A stretch of 64,000 nt of DNA, from positions 1 through 64,000 of the IMG/VR virus record IMGVR_UViG_3300035162_004754, one strand, 5' to 3'. The stretch comes from a virus. This document shows, piece by piece, positions 23,236 through 30,533 of the stretch. The position numbers and the translations under genes were made by a program. The notes beneath the pieces were generated by a model that was not told where the DNA came from, made no database searches, and saw only the letters and a program-made list of their open reading frames with translations. The stretch's first letter is position 1, and each line of letters begins with the position of its first letter.

Positions 23236-24029
23236 TGGATAAAAATAAGGCACTTTATAAACTCAAAAAACTTCCTCCCATATATTATCTAAATCTGGAT
23301 GAGCAACCAGAAAGAAAAGAATATATGGAAGAGCAATTTAAGTATTGGGAGATTGAGAATTATACTCGTATCTCTGCATACGACGGTAGAGATGGTAGAG
23401 ACCTTGGAGATATTCTTAAAGGAAGATATCCAGATAATATGTCCTCTGGTGAGGTTGGATGCACCACGTCTCATTTAAAAGCAATGGTGGAGTTTCTCAA
23501 GACAGATGCTCCATGTGCCTTAGTAATGGAAGATGATTGCGATATTTCTACTGCTGCTCATTGGCCTTTTGAATGGAAAAATTTTTATGCAAAAATTCCT
23601 TATGATTATGATGTAGTCCAACTTGCTGTCATTAATCCTGCATCAGTTCATTTGAGAATACATAAGAGATTTGTGAATGATTTCTCAACTGCATGTTATT
23701 TGATTACACGTCGTCATGCACAAAAACTAATTGACCTTCATGTGAGAGGAGATAAGTATAAGATTGATAATGGAGTCAAACCAAGAGCAGTTGCCGATGA
23801 TTTGATTTATAATTCTGGAAATACTTTTGCTATTCCTTTGTTCTTATATAAACTTGAACTCGGTTCTTCGATTCATAAAGAACATATCGATGTTTTTCAT
23901 AAGTCAAGTTATGAAGGTCTTTGGAATTTTTGGAAGACACAGGCAAATCAAATAGAAGATTGGAACTCTATATTTGACTACGACCCATACTTTAATCGGT
24001 TGCCACCAGAACAAAAAAGTGACGAATAA
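23235..24029 (+). CDS. GT25-family glycosyltransferase
   Basis: 264 residues from ATG 23235, which overlaps the preceding TAA. YYLNLDEQPERKEYM, RISAYDGRDG, GEVGCTTSHL and LVMEDDCD with the acidic metal-binding motif are classic for GT25, the LPS galactosyltransferase family. FSTACYLITRRHAQKL matches the later conserved segment. It is the last gene of the glycan block and is followed by a terminator. Confidence 0.88.
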   Translation: MDKNKALYKLKKLPPIYYLNLDEQPERKEYMEEQFKYWEIENYTRISAYDGRDGRDLGDILKGRYPDNMSSGEVGCTTSHLKAMVEFLKTDAPCALVMEDDCDISTAAHWPFEWKNFYAKIPYDYDVVQLAVINPASVHLRIHKRFVNDFSTACYLITRRHAQKLIDLHVRGDKYKIDNGVKPRAVADDLIYNSGNTFAIPLFLYKLELGSSIHKEHIDVFHKSSYEGLWNFWKTQANQIEDWNSIFDYDPYFNRLPPEQKSDE

Positions 24030-24034
24030 TACAG

Positions 24035-24060
24035 AGAGGGGCTTGACTCCTCTTTATTTT
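24035..24060 (+). terminator. Terminator of the glycan block, -35 in its loop
   Basis: AGAGG and CCTCT form a short stem around GGCTTGACT, followed by TTATTTTT. The loop contains TTGACT, the -35 of the hli promoter. Confidence 0.65.
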
Positions 24061-24071
24061 TGCTATATAAT
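24043..24071 (+). promoter_or_regulatory. Sigma70-type promoter of the hli-petF operon
   Basis: TTGACT, exactly 17 nt, TATAAT, 26 nt upstream of hli. Its spacer is the 3' half and T-tract of the preceding terminator. Confidence 0.8.
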
Positions 24072-24097
24072 ATGTAAAGATTCATTACAAAAAGTAA

Positions 24098-24316
24098 ATG
24101 ACTGTAACAACCAATGATCGTGGGCAGCAAAATCTATTTGCTAAAGAACCCAGAATGTATGTTTCTCAAATCGATGCAGAACGATATGGTTATGAGACAT
24201 ATGCAGAGAAAGCAGAGAAACTCAATGGTCGCACGGCAATGATTGGATTTGCCGCAGCACTGATTTCTTATGCTACGACTGGTAGTGTTTTCTTTTTCGG
24301 ACTTTTCGGTTTCTGA
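24098..24316 (+). CDS. hli: High-light-inducible protein
   Basis: 72 residues. The C-terminal transmembrane helix contains AEKLNGRTAMIGFAAALISY, the chlorophyll-binding ExxNGRxAM motif of Hlip/LHC-superfamily proteins. The N-terminal part is polar. These thylakoid proteins bind chlorophyll and protect photosystem II during assembly and stress. It is the first gene of an operon with ferredoxin. Confidence 0.95.
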   Translation: MTVTTNDRGQQNLFAKEPRMYVSQIDAERYGYETYAEKAEKLNGRTAMIGFAAALISYATTGSVFFFGLFGF

Positions 24317-24326
24317 GCACTTGACA

Positions 24327-24413
24327 ATGTATCAAATCTTGTTTACAATGACTAGCATTGCCTTCTTTGTATTGCTGGCATATTCCGTAGAACAATTATC
24401 TGAAACTTACTAA
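24327..24413 (+). CDS. Tiny membrane peptide
   Basis: 28 residues ([20 protein letters not shown] onward), one hydrophobic helix with a short charged tail. Its stop overlaps the ferredoxin ATG (TAATG). Size and placement among photosynthesis genes recall small photosystem subunits, but no specific family is recognised. Confidence 0.5.
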   Translation: MYQILFTMTSIAFFVLLAYSVEQLSETY

Positions 24414-24706
24414 TGGACTTTAACGTTACCTTCCGTACTCCTGATGGTGCCGAAACAACTATCACCTGTCAGGATGATCAATATCTTCTTGATGCTGCCG
24501 AGGAAGGTGGTATTGATATGAACTACTCTTGCCGTGCAGGAGCCTGTTCATCTTGTGCAGGTAAGATTGTATCGGGTACAGTAGATCAAACTGATCAATC
24601 ATTCTTGGATGACGATCAAATGGAAGAAGGATTTGTGCTTACTTGTGTTGCATATCCAACTTCTGATGTTATAATTGAAACTGAACAAGAAGAGAACCTC
24701 TACTGA
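24413..24706 (+). CDS. petF: Plant-type [2Fe-2S] ferredoxin
   Basis: 97 residues, the usual length. [14 protein letters not shown] gives three of the cluster ligands (Cys-x4-Cys-x2-Cys) and LTCVAYP the fourth. The C-terminal acidic segment matches cyanobacterial photosynthetic ferredoxins. It accepts electrons from photosystem I and could feed phage-relevant reductases. It is coupled to both neighbours by overlaps. Confidence 0.95.
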   Translation: MDFNVTFRTPDGAETTITCQDDQYLLDAAEEGGIDMNYSCRAGACSSCAGKIVSGTVDQTDQSFLDDDQMEEGFVLTCVAYPTSDVIIETEQEENLY

Positions 24707-25035
24707 TGCACGGAAGTCTTGAACCAGATGAAAGGGTACTTGAACCCGAATCATATAATGTTGAAATGCTGAAAGGCATTTATGAAACAATTGAAAAATT
24801 GGGTTGGGAAGAAACTGATAATGTTGTAGTTGAAGTTGGAGGTACTGTTGTCTCTGGTATTCATCAAGGTGAGAATTACAATAAAAAATGGGCTACACAA
24901 TATGGTACTCGCAAGTACAATAAAGATGCTTTTATTGTGATTAAAAATCTTTCTCGCACACCATTTGAGTCTTCTGAACCTATGGATAGAGATCATAAAC
25001 CTCAACATCCATATGAACCAGTAACGAATGTTTAA
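24706..25035 (+). CDS. Hypothetical protein
   Basis: 109 residues, soluble, acidic at the start and basic in the middle (SGIHQGENYNKKWATQYGTR). It shares a base overlap with petF and overlaps the next gene. No family is recognised. Its place in the hli-petF-psbA operon suggests a role linked to photosynthesis or early infection. Confidence 0.7.
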   Translation: MHGSLEPDERVLEPESYNVEMLKGIYETIEKLGWEETDNVVVEVGGTVVSGIHQGENYNKKWATQYGTRKYNKDAFIVIKNLSRTPFESSEPMDRDHKPQHPYEPVTNV

Positions 25036-25177
25036 TCCAAATCAACTCTATGACGATATGGAGAGACTAAATGCCCTATACGAAGAACTCTGCTGGGCAC
25101 ATGGTGATGAATTAGTATTCACTCATGAAAATAATAGAGTCATTATTTACAACAAAACACAGGAGCAAGAACAATGA
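25028..25177 (+). CDS. Small hypothetical protein
   Basis: 49 residues (MFNPNQLYDDMERLNALYEE onward), helical and acidic. It overlaps the preceding gene by 8 nt and the following hli by ATGA. A clean reading frame and coupling on both sides support it. Confidence 0.6.
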   Translation: MFNPNQLYDDMERLNALYEELCWAHGDELVFTHENNRVIIYNKTQEQEQ

Positions 25178-25281
25178 ACGAAAGAGCAGAACGTATTAAT
25201 GGATGGGCAGCAATGATTGGTGTCATTGCCGCTATGGGTAGTTATGCCCTTACCGGCGATTTAATTCCTGGAGTATGGTGA
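25174..25281 (+). CDS. hli: Minimal high-light-inducible protein
   Basis: 35 residues, essentially one Hlip helix. NERAERINGWAAMIGVIAAM holds the ExxNGxxAM chlorophyll-binding motif. A hydrophobic stretch and the LTGDLIPGVW tail follow, as in the shortest cyanophage Hlips. An AGGAGCAAG ribosome site precedes the ATG. It lies between coupled genes upstream of psbA. Confidence 0.9.
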   Translation: MNERAERINGWAAMIGVIAAMGSYALTGDLIPGVW

Positions 25282-25282
25282 G

Positions 25283-25405
25283 ATGATGTTATTAGCAACC
25301 TTTTTGTTGGGTGCTTTTATAATTAACGACATATTTAATGAAGATATTGATGACGATGACCATTTTGATGGTGGTATGTTGATACCGGCACAAAACCCAA
25401 TCTAA
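25283..25405 (+). CDS. Small membrane protein with acidic tail
   Basis: 40 residues. A hydrophobic N-terminal segment (MMLLATFLLGAFIIN) precedes an acidic run (EDIDDDDHFDGG). The start is 2 nt after the hli stop and a strong terminator follows. Function is unknown. Confidence 0.55.
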   Translation: MMLLATFLLGAFIINDIFNEDIDDDDHFDGGMLIPAQNPI

Positions 25406-25412
25406 AATAGAC

Positions 25413-25452
25413 AAAAAAGACTTTACTCTATATACTGAGTAGAGTCTTTTTT
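25413..25452 (+). terminator. Strong rho-independent terminator
   Basis: AAAAAAGACTTTACTC and GAGTAGAGTCTTTTTT make a stem of about 16 bp (one T-G pair) around an 8-nt loop. With A and T tracts on each side it could work in both directions. It separates the hli-petF operon from the psbA block. Confidence 0.9.
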
Positions 25453-25457
25453 ATTAT

Positions 25458-25619
25458 ATGCCAAAGAATCAATTGAATAAGGATGAACTTATATGTCATG
25501 TTCTTAAACTTAAGCATGAAGTTGATACAGAATCGAAATCAGTTTGGCAGAAAGAAAAAGACCTAGCACACAAGTATCTAAATCGAGTACTGGATCGGAT
25601 TCAAGAGTATCGATACTAG
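25458..25619 (+). CDS. Small helical protein upstream of psbA
   Basis: 53 residues (MPKNQLNKDELICHVLKLKH onward), charged, almost wholly helical, without cysteine clusters or membrane segments. It starts 6 nt after the terminator T-tract. Small genes in this position are common next to psbA in cyanophages. Function is unknown. Confidence 0.65.
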   Translation: MPKNQLNKDELICHVLKLKHEVDTESKSVWQKEKDLAHKYLNRVLDRIQEYRY

Positions 25620-25628
25620 ACACGGGGC

Positions 25629-25657
25629 TTGACAGGGGAGGAAAACCGTAGTATACT
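25629..25657 (+). promoter_or_regulatory. Consensus sigma70 promoter of psbA
   Basis: TTGACA, 17 nt, TATACT: the best promoter match in the window. A late-type CTAAATA at 25656-25662 overlaps the -10, so psbA could be expressed both early and late. Confidence 0.88.
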
Positions 25658-25753
25658 AAATAAGTCAGTAAGTCAAGAAACGAACACATTTCTTAACTGT
25701 TCTTAACACCCCGCAAACCAAGACCTCTAGGGTGTCTAAACACGTCTTTCATA

Positions 25754-25776
25754 TCCCAGACTTAGGGTGTCTGGGA
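25754..25776 (+). promoter_or_regulatory. psbA 5' UTR hairpin
   Basis: TCCCAGAC-TTAGGGT-GTCTGGGA, a perfect 8-bp stem in the leader of about 160 nt before the psbA ATG. TAGGGTGTCT occurs twice, once upstream and once across the loop and 3' arm, allowing alternative folding. Conserved PhotoRC RNA motifs are described near photosystem genes of marine cyanobacteria and phages; this may be one. No clear ribosome site precedes the ATG. Confidence 0.6.
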
Positions 25777-25825
25777 AATAGTAACTCCACCATTCCCTGA
25801 TGGTCTTACTTTTTCGTACAAAACA

Positions 25826-27114
25826 ATGGCTACAACTCTTTCAAGACAACAAACCTCTCCGTGGAATGATTTCTGCGAGTGGGTAACATCAACTAACAAT
25901 CGTTTGTATGTTGGTTGGTTCGGTGTATTGATGATCCCAACACTGTTAGCAGCAACTGTCTGCTTCATTGTCGCATTCATCGCAGCACCACCCGTCGATA
26001 TTGACGGTATCCGTGAACCCGTAGCAGGTTCACTCATGTATGGCAACAACATCATTTCTGGTGCAGTTGTCCCAAGTTCAAATGCAATCGGTCTCCACTT
26101 CTACCCCATTTGGGAAGCAGCATCTTTGGATGAGTGGCTTTACAATGGTGGTCCTTTCCAACTGGTAGTCTTCCACTTCCTTATCGGCATCTATGCTTAT
26201 ATGGGACGTGAGTGGGAACTTTCTTACCGTTTAGGTATGCGTCCATGGATCTGTGTTGCCTACTCGGCACCAGTCGCTGCTGCGAGTGCAGTATTCCTCG
26301 TCTATCCTTTCGGTCAAGGTTCTTTCTCTGATGCGATGCCTCTTGGTATTTCTGGTACTTTTAACTACATGCTTGTATTCCAGGCAGAACACAATATCCT
26401 TATGCACCCGTTCCACATGCTCGGTGTTGCTGGGGTATTCGGTGGATCTCTGTTCTCTGCTATGCATGGAAGTCTGGTTACATCTTCACTCGTCCGTGAG
26501 ACGACTGAAACTGAGTCCCAGAACTATGGTTATAAGTTCGGTCAAGAAGAAGAGACCTATAACATCGTCGCAGCCCATGGTTACTTCGGTCGTTTGATCT
26601 TCCAATATGCTTCATTCAACAACTCACGTTCCTTGCACTTCTTCCTTGCTGCATGGCCCGTTGTTGGCATCTGGTTCACCGCACTTGGTGTTTCTACGAT
26701 GGCTTTCAATTTAAATGGTTTCAACTTTAATCAGTCCATCCTTGATGGTCAGGGTCGTGTGCTCAACACATGGGCAGACGTATTGAACCGTGCCGGTCTT
26801 GGAATGGAAGTTATGCATGAGCGTCAAGTTGTGCTTTGCGCTCTTTAAATCGGATGAATTGCTGGAAACCCCAAGTGGGCAATCAGCAGCCAAGTCCTGG
26901 ATACATCCAGGAAAGGTTCAGAGACTACCTGAGGAATACAGTTTCCTTAATAACAGGTTCAAGCGTCCGACACCAGAAATGGTGATGATATAGTCCAATC
27001 CTGATAGCAATATCAGATAGTTAGGGAAAGTTTAAGAATGCACACAACTTCCCTCTTGACCTGGCATCAGCAGAATCTACTCCTGTAGCACTTACTGCTC
27101 CTTCCATCGGTTGA
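25826..27114 (+). CDS. psbA: Photosystem II D1 protein, gene split by a group I intron
   Basis: Exons 25826-26824 and 27037-27114 join as CGT|AAT to give 358 residues, the normal D1 length. Exon 1 has the conserved [48 protein letters not shown] and [20 protein letters not shown] regions. Exon 2 restores [10 protein letters not shown] and the C-terminal processing region. Without splicing the frame ends after [11 protein letters not shown] and loses the manganese-ligand C-terminus (His-Ala-His-Asn-Phe-Pro-Leu-Asp). D1 carries the reaction-centre chlorophylls and turns over quickly in light. Phage copies keep photosynthesis running during infection. Confidence 0.96.
26825..27036 (+). mobile_element. 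Group I intron in psbA (212 nt)
   Basis: The intron starts after a T (GAGCGT|CAAGTT) and ends in G (TTTAAG|AATGCA), the group I rule. GGTTCAGAGACTACC is the conserved R segment and GATGATATAGTCC the conserved S segment, forming the P7 guanosine-binding core. It has no internal gene. A 212-nt psbA intron is known from Synechococcus phage S-PM2, where a free-standing homing endonuclease lies next to it; the same layout is seen here. Confidence 0.93.
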
Positions 27115-27140
27115 GTTAGTTAGAAAAACTGAATAACAAG

Positions 27141-27166
27141 AAAGAGACCTTTAGGTCTCTTTTTTT
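27141..27166 (+). terminator. Rho-independent terminator after psbA
   Basis: AAAGAGACC and GGTCTCTTT form a 9-bp stem around TTTA, followed by a T-tract. It ends the psbA transcript. Confidence 0.88.
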
Positions 27167-27177
27167 ATGCTATAATG

Positions 27178-27185
27178 TATAAATA
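27178..27185 (+). promoter_or_regulatory. T4-type late promoter TATAAATA
   Basis: An exact match 26 nt before the endonuclease gene, immediately after the psbA terminator. A host-like TATAAT lies 7 nt upstream. Confidence 0.65.
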
Positions 27186-27210
27186 GTTATACACGAAAGA
27201 AAGCACGAAA

Positions 27211-27639
27211 ATGACTAAATTGTATTCTGACCTTTATAGAACTTGCATGACTTGTGGGGAAGAAAAAAGTATTCTTGAATTTTATTTTCGTGATAAAAAA
27301 ACTGGTAGAAGACACTCTGCATGTAAAGAATGTGATAAAGCAAGAATAAGGGCAAGACATCAAGCAAACCCAGAACGCACAAGAAATAATGATCTGAAAA
27401 GAAAATATGGTATAACACTTCAAGAACATACTAAAATGTTTGAAGAACAAAATGGTGTTTGTGCTATTTGTAAAGGAGAAGGTGATGGTAAATGGAAAAA
27501 ACTATGTGTTGATCACGATCATAAAACGGGAAAGGTTCGCAAACTCCTTTGCAGAAACTGTAATGTGGTGTTAGGACAGGTTGGAGACAATACCCACACC
27601 CTTCAAAGTATGATTAACTACTTAAGTATAAACTCGTAG
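27211..27639 (+). CDS. Endonuclease VII-like HNH homing endonuclease
   Basis: 142 residues. CMTCGEEKSILEF and CKECDKARIRARH form an N-terminal zinc finger. The nuclease domain has CAICKGEG, CVDHDHKTGKVRKLLCRNCN and LGQVGD, matching the recombination endonuclease VII family, with Asp-His-Asp-His as the catalytic core and four Cys binding zinc. It lies 97 nt after the intron-split psbA, as the homing endonuclease F-CphI does in S-PM2. It may cut intronless psbA of competing phages and spread the intron. It has its own late promoter. Confidence 0.85.
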   Translation: MTKLYSDLYRTCMTCGEEKSILEFYFRDKKTGRRHSACKECDKARIRARHQANPERTRNNDLKRKYGITLQEHTKMFEEQNGVCAICKGEGDGKWKKLCVDHDHKTGKVRKLLCRNCNVVLGQVGDNTHTLQSMINYLSINS

Positions 27640-27685
27640 GCATAAATTTTTGTTTCCTAATTGTATTGATTTCCACACAAATGCT

Positions 27686-27692
27686 CTAAATA
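27686..27692 (+). promoter_or_regulatory. Late-promoter-like CTAAATA box
   Basis: CTAAATA followed by ATGATAG, about 80 nt before the small gene at 27770. Confidence 0.45.
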
Positions 27693-27769
27693 ATGATAGA
27701 ATTGGGGAGTTGAGAAAAGTGTAACTAAGTCGATTTTTATTATGAGCAAACTTATTCGTGGAGGTTATT

Positions 27770-27955
27770 TTGCACAATCTTATATCTTATAATCAATTAG
27801 CAGGATGGAAAGAAAGTTTTAAAAGGTTCGGTAAAACCCTAGACAGAAGTATAGAGGAATCGGATCTAATCAATGATTATTACAATTGTCTAATTGAGTG
27901 TGATGATAATCAGTCATCATGCAAACGTATATGTCGGGAGGTTCTTAGAGAATAA
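27770..27955 (+). CDS. Small cysteine-containing hypothetical protein
   Basis: 61 residues if started at TTG 27770, which has a GGAGG ribosome site 5 nt upstream. A GTG at 27758 gives four more residues. The C-terminal CLIECDDNQSSCKRIC pattern holds four Cys, possibly a small metal- or disulfide-stabilised motif. Function is unknown. Confidence 0.6.
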   Translation: MHNLISYNQLAGWKESFKRFGKTLDRSIEESDLINDYYNCLIECDDNQSSCKRICREVLRE

Positions 27956-27987
27956 TGCATATGGTCTTATCTAAATATTAATACAAT

Positions 27988-28012
27988 AAGGACTCTGGAT
28001 GAGTCCTTTTTT
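27988..28012 (+). terminator. Rho-independent terminator
   Basis: AAGGACTC and GAGTCCTT form an 8-bp stem around TGGAT, followed by T residues, 30 nt before talC. Confidence 0.88.
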
Positions 28013-28042
28013 AATGAATGAACCCAATTTGCATGTAAACTG

Positions 28043-28693
28043 ATGAAAATATTTTTAGATACTGCTGATATCGATGAAATCAGTAAGGCAAATACAACAG
28101 GAATGATTGAAGGAATCACAACCAATCCTACTTTGATTAAGAGAAGTGGTCGTGATCCTGTAGAAGTTATCAAAGAGATTTCTTCTATGAGTAATCAATT
28201 TGAGTCTGTATCAGCAGAAGTTGTTGCCGATACTGCCGAAGAAATGATTGATCAGGCAAGTGAATTTGAAGGACTTTGGAATGTTACAATCAAAGTTCCT
28301 TGTACTGTAGAAGGACTGAAGGCATGTACTGCACTTGCTGCCGTTGGAAGAAAGGTTAATGTAACTCTTATCTTCTCTGTGGCACAGGCAATTCTTGCTC
28401 GTCGTGCAGGTGCCGCATATGTTTCTCCTTTTGTAGGAAGACTGAATGATAACTCTGTTTCTGGAGTTGCACTTGTGGATGCAATTGCTAGTGTTTATGA
28501 TCGTCACTTCAGCACGACTCAAGTTCTTGCCGCATCAGTTCGTGATGTTCATCAGGTAGGAAGATGTTTTGATGCTGGTGCGAACATTTGCACTATCCCT
28601 CCAAAAGTATTCTGGGGAATGTATAATCATGTCCTAACCGACCAAGGTCTGGAGCAGTTTCAGCAGGACTGGAATTCTGTTAAGGGTCTGTGA
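28043..28693 (+). CDS. talC: Transaldolase (short TalC type)
   Basis: 216 residues, the length of the compact TalC/fructose-6-phosphate-aldolase-like group. MKIFLDTADIDEI, EGITTNPTLI, the Schiff-base Lys in TIKVPCTVEGLKAC, NVTLIFSVAQA and YVSPFVGRLND are all present. It transfers dihydroxyacetone units in the pentose phosphate pathway. In cyanophages, talC is thought to push carbon toward ribose and NADPH for nucleotide synthesis, which fits purC, purM and thyX nearby. Confidence 0.96.
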   Translation: MKIFLDTADIDEISKANTTGMIEGITTNPTLIKRSGRDPVEVIKEISSMSNQFESVSAEVVADTAEEMIDQASEFEGLWNVTIKVPCTVEGLKACTALAAVGRKVNVTLIFSVAQAILARRAGAAYVSPFVGRLNDNSVSGVALVDAIASVYDRHFSTTQVLAASVRDVHQVGRCFDAGANICTIPPKVFWGMYNHVLTDQGLEQFQQDWNSVKGL

Positions 28694-28788
28694 TTAGTTC
28701 ATCTACACCCGATAAACTGGCAGAGATTATTCGGGACACTTGGCCTCAACTCTATCGAAAACATAAAGTAGGTATAACTTCTCATTGA
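28690..28788 (+). CDS. Tiny hypothetical protein
   Basis: 32 residues from GTG 28690, overlapping the talC stop (GTGA). The sequence ISSSTPDKLAEIIRDTWPQL looks like a real helix-forming peptide. Its stop falls inside the psbD promoter. The GTG start and small size keep confidence low. Confidence 0.4.
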   Translation: MISSSTPDKLAEIIRDTWPQLYRKHKVGITSH

Positions 28789-28813
28789 CTTCTATTGTAA
28801 AGAAGTGTAAACT
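28785..28813 (+). promoter_or_regulatory. Sigma70-type promoter of psbD
   Basis: TTGACT, 17 nt, TAAACT, with a late-type CTAAATA overlapping at 28812-28818. This is the same dual layout as psbA. Confidence 0.72.
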
Positions 28814-28839
28814 AAATACCATAAGTTTATTACGGAGTT

Positions 28840-29901
28840 ATGACTACTTCATCACTTTCACCCCCAATTACACAAAGAGGATGGTTCGATGTCTTGGATG
28901 ACTGGCTTAAACGGGATCGTTTTGTCTTTGTGGGTTGGTCTGGACTACTACTTCTTCCCACTGCTTATTTGTCAATTGGTGGCTGGCTTACTGGCACAAC
29001 TTTCGTTACGTCGTGGTACACCCACGGGTTGGCAACTTCCTATCTTGAAGGTGCTAATTTCCTTACAGCGGCTGTGTCAACGCCTGCTGATGCTATGGGT
29101 CATTCTCTTCTTCTACTTTGGGGTCCTGAGTCTCAAGGGGACTTTCAGCGGTGGCTCCAACTTGGAGGGCTTTGGTCCTTTGTTGCTCTCCACGGTGCAT
29201 TTGCCCTTATAGGTTTTATGTTACGTCAGTTTGAACTGGCACGTCTCATCGGTATCCGTCCCTACAATGCGATTGCTTTTTCCGGTCCTATTGCTGTATT
29301 CGTGTCTGTATTCCTCATCTATCCTTTGGGACAGTCATCTTGGTTCTTTGCGCCGAGTTTCGGTGTTGCGGCGATTTTCAGGTTCCTTCTCTTCCTCCAG
29401 GGCTTTCATAACTGGACGCTCAACCCCTTCCATATGATGGGAGTTGCTGGTATACTGGGAGGAGCACTGCTCAGTGCTATTCATGGAGTAACCGTAGAGA
29501 ATACATTGTATGAAGATGGAGAGCAAGCAAATACATTTAAAGCGTTCGATTCCACTCAGGAGGAGGAGACCTATTCGATGGTTACTGCGAACCGTTTTTG
29601 GTCGCAAATCTTCGGCATTGCTTTTAGCAATAAGCGTTGGTTGCACTTCTTTATGTTGTTTGTTCCTGTCATGGGTCTCTGGACATCTTCTATTGGCATC
29701 ATTGGGCTTGCTCTTAATCTTCGTGCTTATGATTTTGTAAGTCAAGAGATCAGAGCAGCAGAAGATCCAGAATTTGAGACAATGTACACGAAGAACATAT
29801 TATTATCGGAGGGCATCCGTGTTTGGTTGTCTCAAGTAGACCAGCCACATGAGAATTTCCAATTTCCAGAGGAAATTATGCCGAGGGGTAATGCTCTGTA
29901 A
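28840..29901 (+). CDS. psbD: Photosystem II D2 protein
   Basis: 353 residues, the standard D2 length and uninterrupted. [20 protein letters not shown] starts the protein. [20 protein letters not shown] and [20 protein letters not shown] hold the chlorophyll, plastoquinone and iron ligands. Five transmembrane helices are expected. D2 pairs with D1 in the photosystem II core. A GGAG ribosome site precedes the ATG. It is separated from psbA by the endonuclease gene and talC. Confidence 0.97.
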   Translation: MTTSSLSPPITQRGWFDVLDDWLKRDRFVFVGWSGLLLLPTAYLSIGGWLTGTTFVTSWYTHGLATSYLEGANFLTAAVSTPADAMGHSLLLLWGPESQGDFQRWLQLGGLWSFVALHGAFALIGFMLRQFELARLIGIRPYNAIAFSGPIAVFVSVFLIYPLGQSSWFFAPSFGVAAIFRFLLFLQGFHNWTLNPFHMMGVAGILGGALLSAIHGVTVENTLYEDGEQANTFKAFDSTQEEETYSMVTANRFWSQIFGIAFSNKRWLHFFMLFVPVMGLWTSSIGIIGLALNLRAYDFVSQEIRAAEDPEFETMYTKNILLSEGIRVWLSQVDQPHENFQFPEEIMPRGNAL

Positions 29902-29954
29902 CCTTTAATAAGGATTCTTGTTATTAAAACTTTCACCCTAACCTTTAATAAGAC

Positions 29955-30200
29955 ATGATCAAATCACTATTCAGTATTATATTTGCTGCTCTAATGTGGG
30001 TTCAAGTCCCACAATGGAGTGATGATTGGTCTAAGTGTGCTGTTGATGTACCAGACACAGCATGTCATTGGTATATTACCGCACCCGATAACACCATGGG
30101 TGAAGGATTTAGTTGGGCAAATGCCCCTTGGTTTAGTGCTGAAGGTCTCCTTGACATTGGAGAACTTCACAACACAGTTCAATCTTTACAGGAAGCATGA
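29955..30200 (+). CDS. Small exported or membrane protein
   Basis: 81 residues. The hydrophobic N-terminus (IKSLFSIIFAALMWVQV) could be a signal peptide or anchor. The rest has two Cys and several Trp (CAVDVPDTACHWYITAPDN). AACCTTTAATAAG occurs twice just upstream (near 29900 and 29940). Function is unknown. Confidence 0.65.
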   Translation: MIKSLFSIIFAALMWVQVPQWSDDWSKCAVDVPDTACHWYITAPDNTMGEGFSWANAPWFSAEGLLDIGELHNTVQSLQEA

Positions 30201-30409
30201 TGAATCACTATCTCGTATTTGTTTATGGAGTATGTTTCTCCCTTATTGGAGGTGCTGCATTTGCAATGATGTGGAGTAATATCAAATCTATCAATGATGA
30301 TATGAGAAAACCTCCTAAACCAAAACATCCAGAAGCACCACAGGCAGGAGAAGAAGTTATGTATGTAGATTTGTCCAGAGAAAAACTGGAAGATCTTTAC
30401 AAGGACTAA
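30197..30409 (+). CDS. Small membrane protein
   Basis: 70 residues from ATG 30197, overlapping the preceding stop. One hydrophobic segment (YLVFVYGVCFSLIGGAAFAM) is followed by a Pro/Lys-rich cytoplasmic-type tail. A single-pass membrane protein is likely. Function is unknown. Confidence 0.68.
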   Translation: MMNHYLVFVYGVCFSLIGGAAFAMMWSNIKSINDDMRKPPKPKHPEAPQAGEEVMYVDLSREKLEDLYKD

Positions 30410-30436
30410 ACTAACGTGTTAAAGAAATCTCATATC

Positions 30437-30464
30437 CTTAACACATCAAAGACAATGTGTTAAG
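30437..30464 (+). other. 10-bp perfect hairpin
   Basis: CTTAACACAT and ATGTGTTAAG pair around an 8-nt loop. GTGTTAA also occurs just upstream (near 30416), so the left arm could pair with either copy. No T-tract follows. It may be an attenuator-like or processing structure ahead of the true terminator. Confidence 0.55.
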
Positions 30465-30470
30465 TGTCCC

Positions 30471-30497
30471 ACCACCTCTTTACAAGGGTGGTTTTTT
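30471..30497 (+). terminator. Terminator with -35 in its loop
   Basis: ACCACC and GGTGGT form the stem, followed by six T. TTTACA in the loop is the -35 of the purC promoter. Confidence 0.75.
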
Positions 30498-30507
30498 ATT
30501 GTATACT
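30479..30507 (+). promoter_or_regulatory. purC promoter embedded in terminator
   Basis: TTTACA, 17 nt (3' stem arm plus T-tract), TATACT. Transcripts would start inside the hairpin that abuts the purC ATG. Confidence 0.65.
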
Positions 30508-30509
30508 GA

Positions 30510-30533
30510 GAGGGTTAGAAACCCTCTTTTTTT
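30510..30533 (+). terminator. Terminator-like hairpin directly abutting purC start
   Basis: GAGGGTT-AGA-AACCCTC followed by seven T, with the purC ATG as the next three bases. It could stop readthrough from upstream, while purC messages starting inside it escape. Confidence 0.75.
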
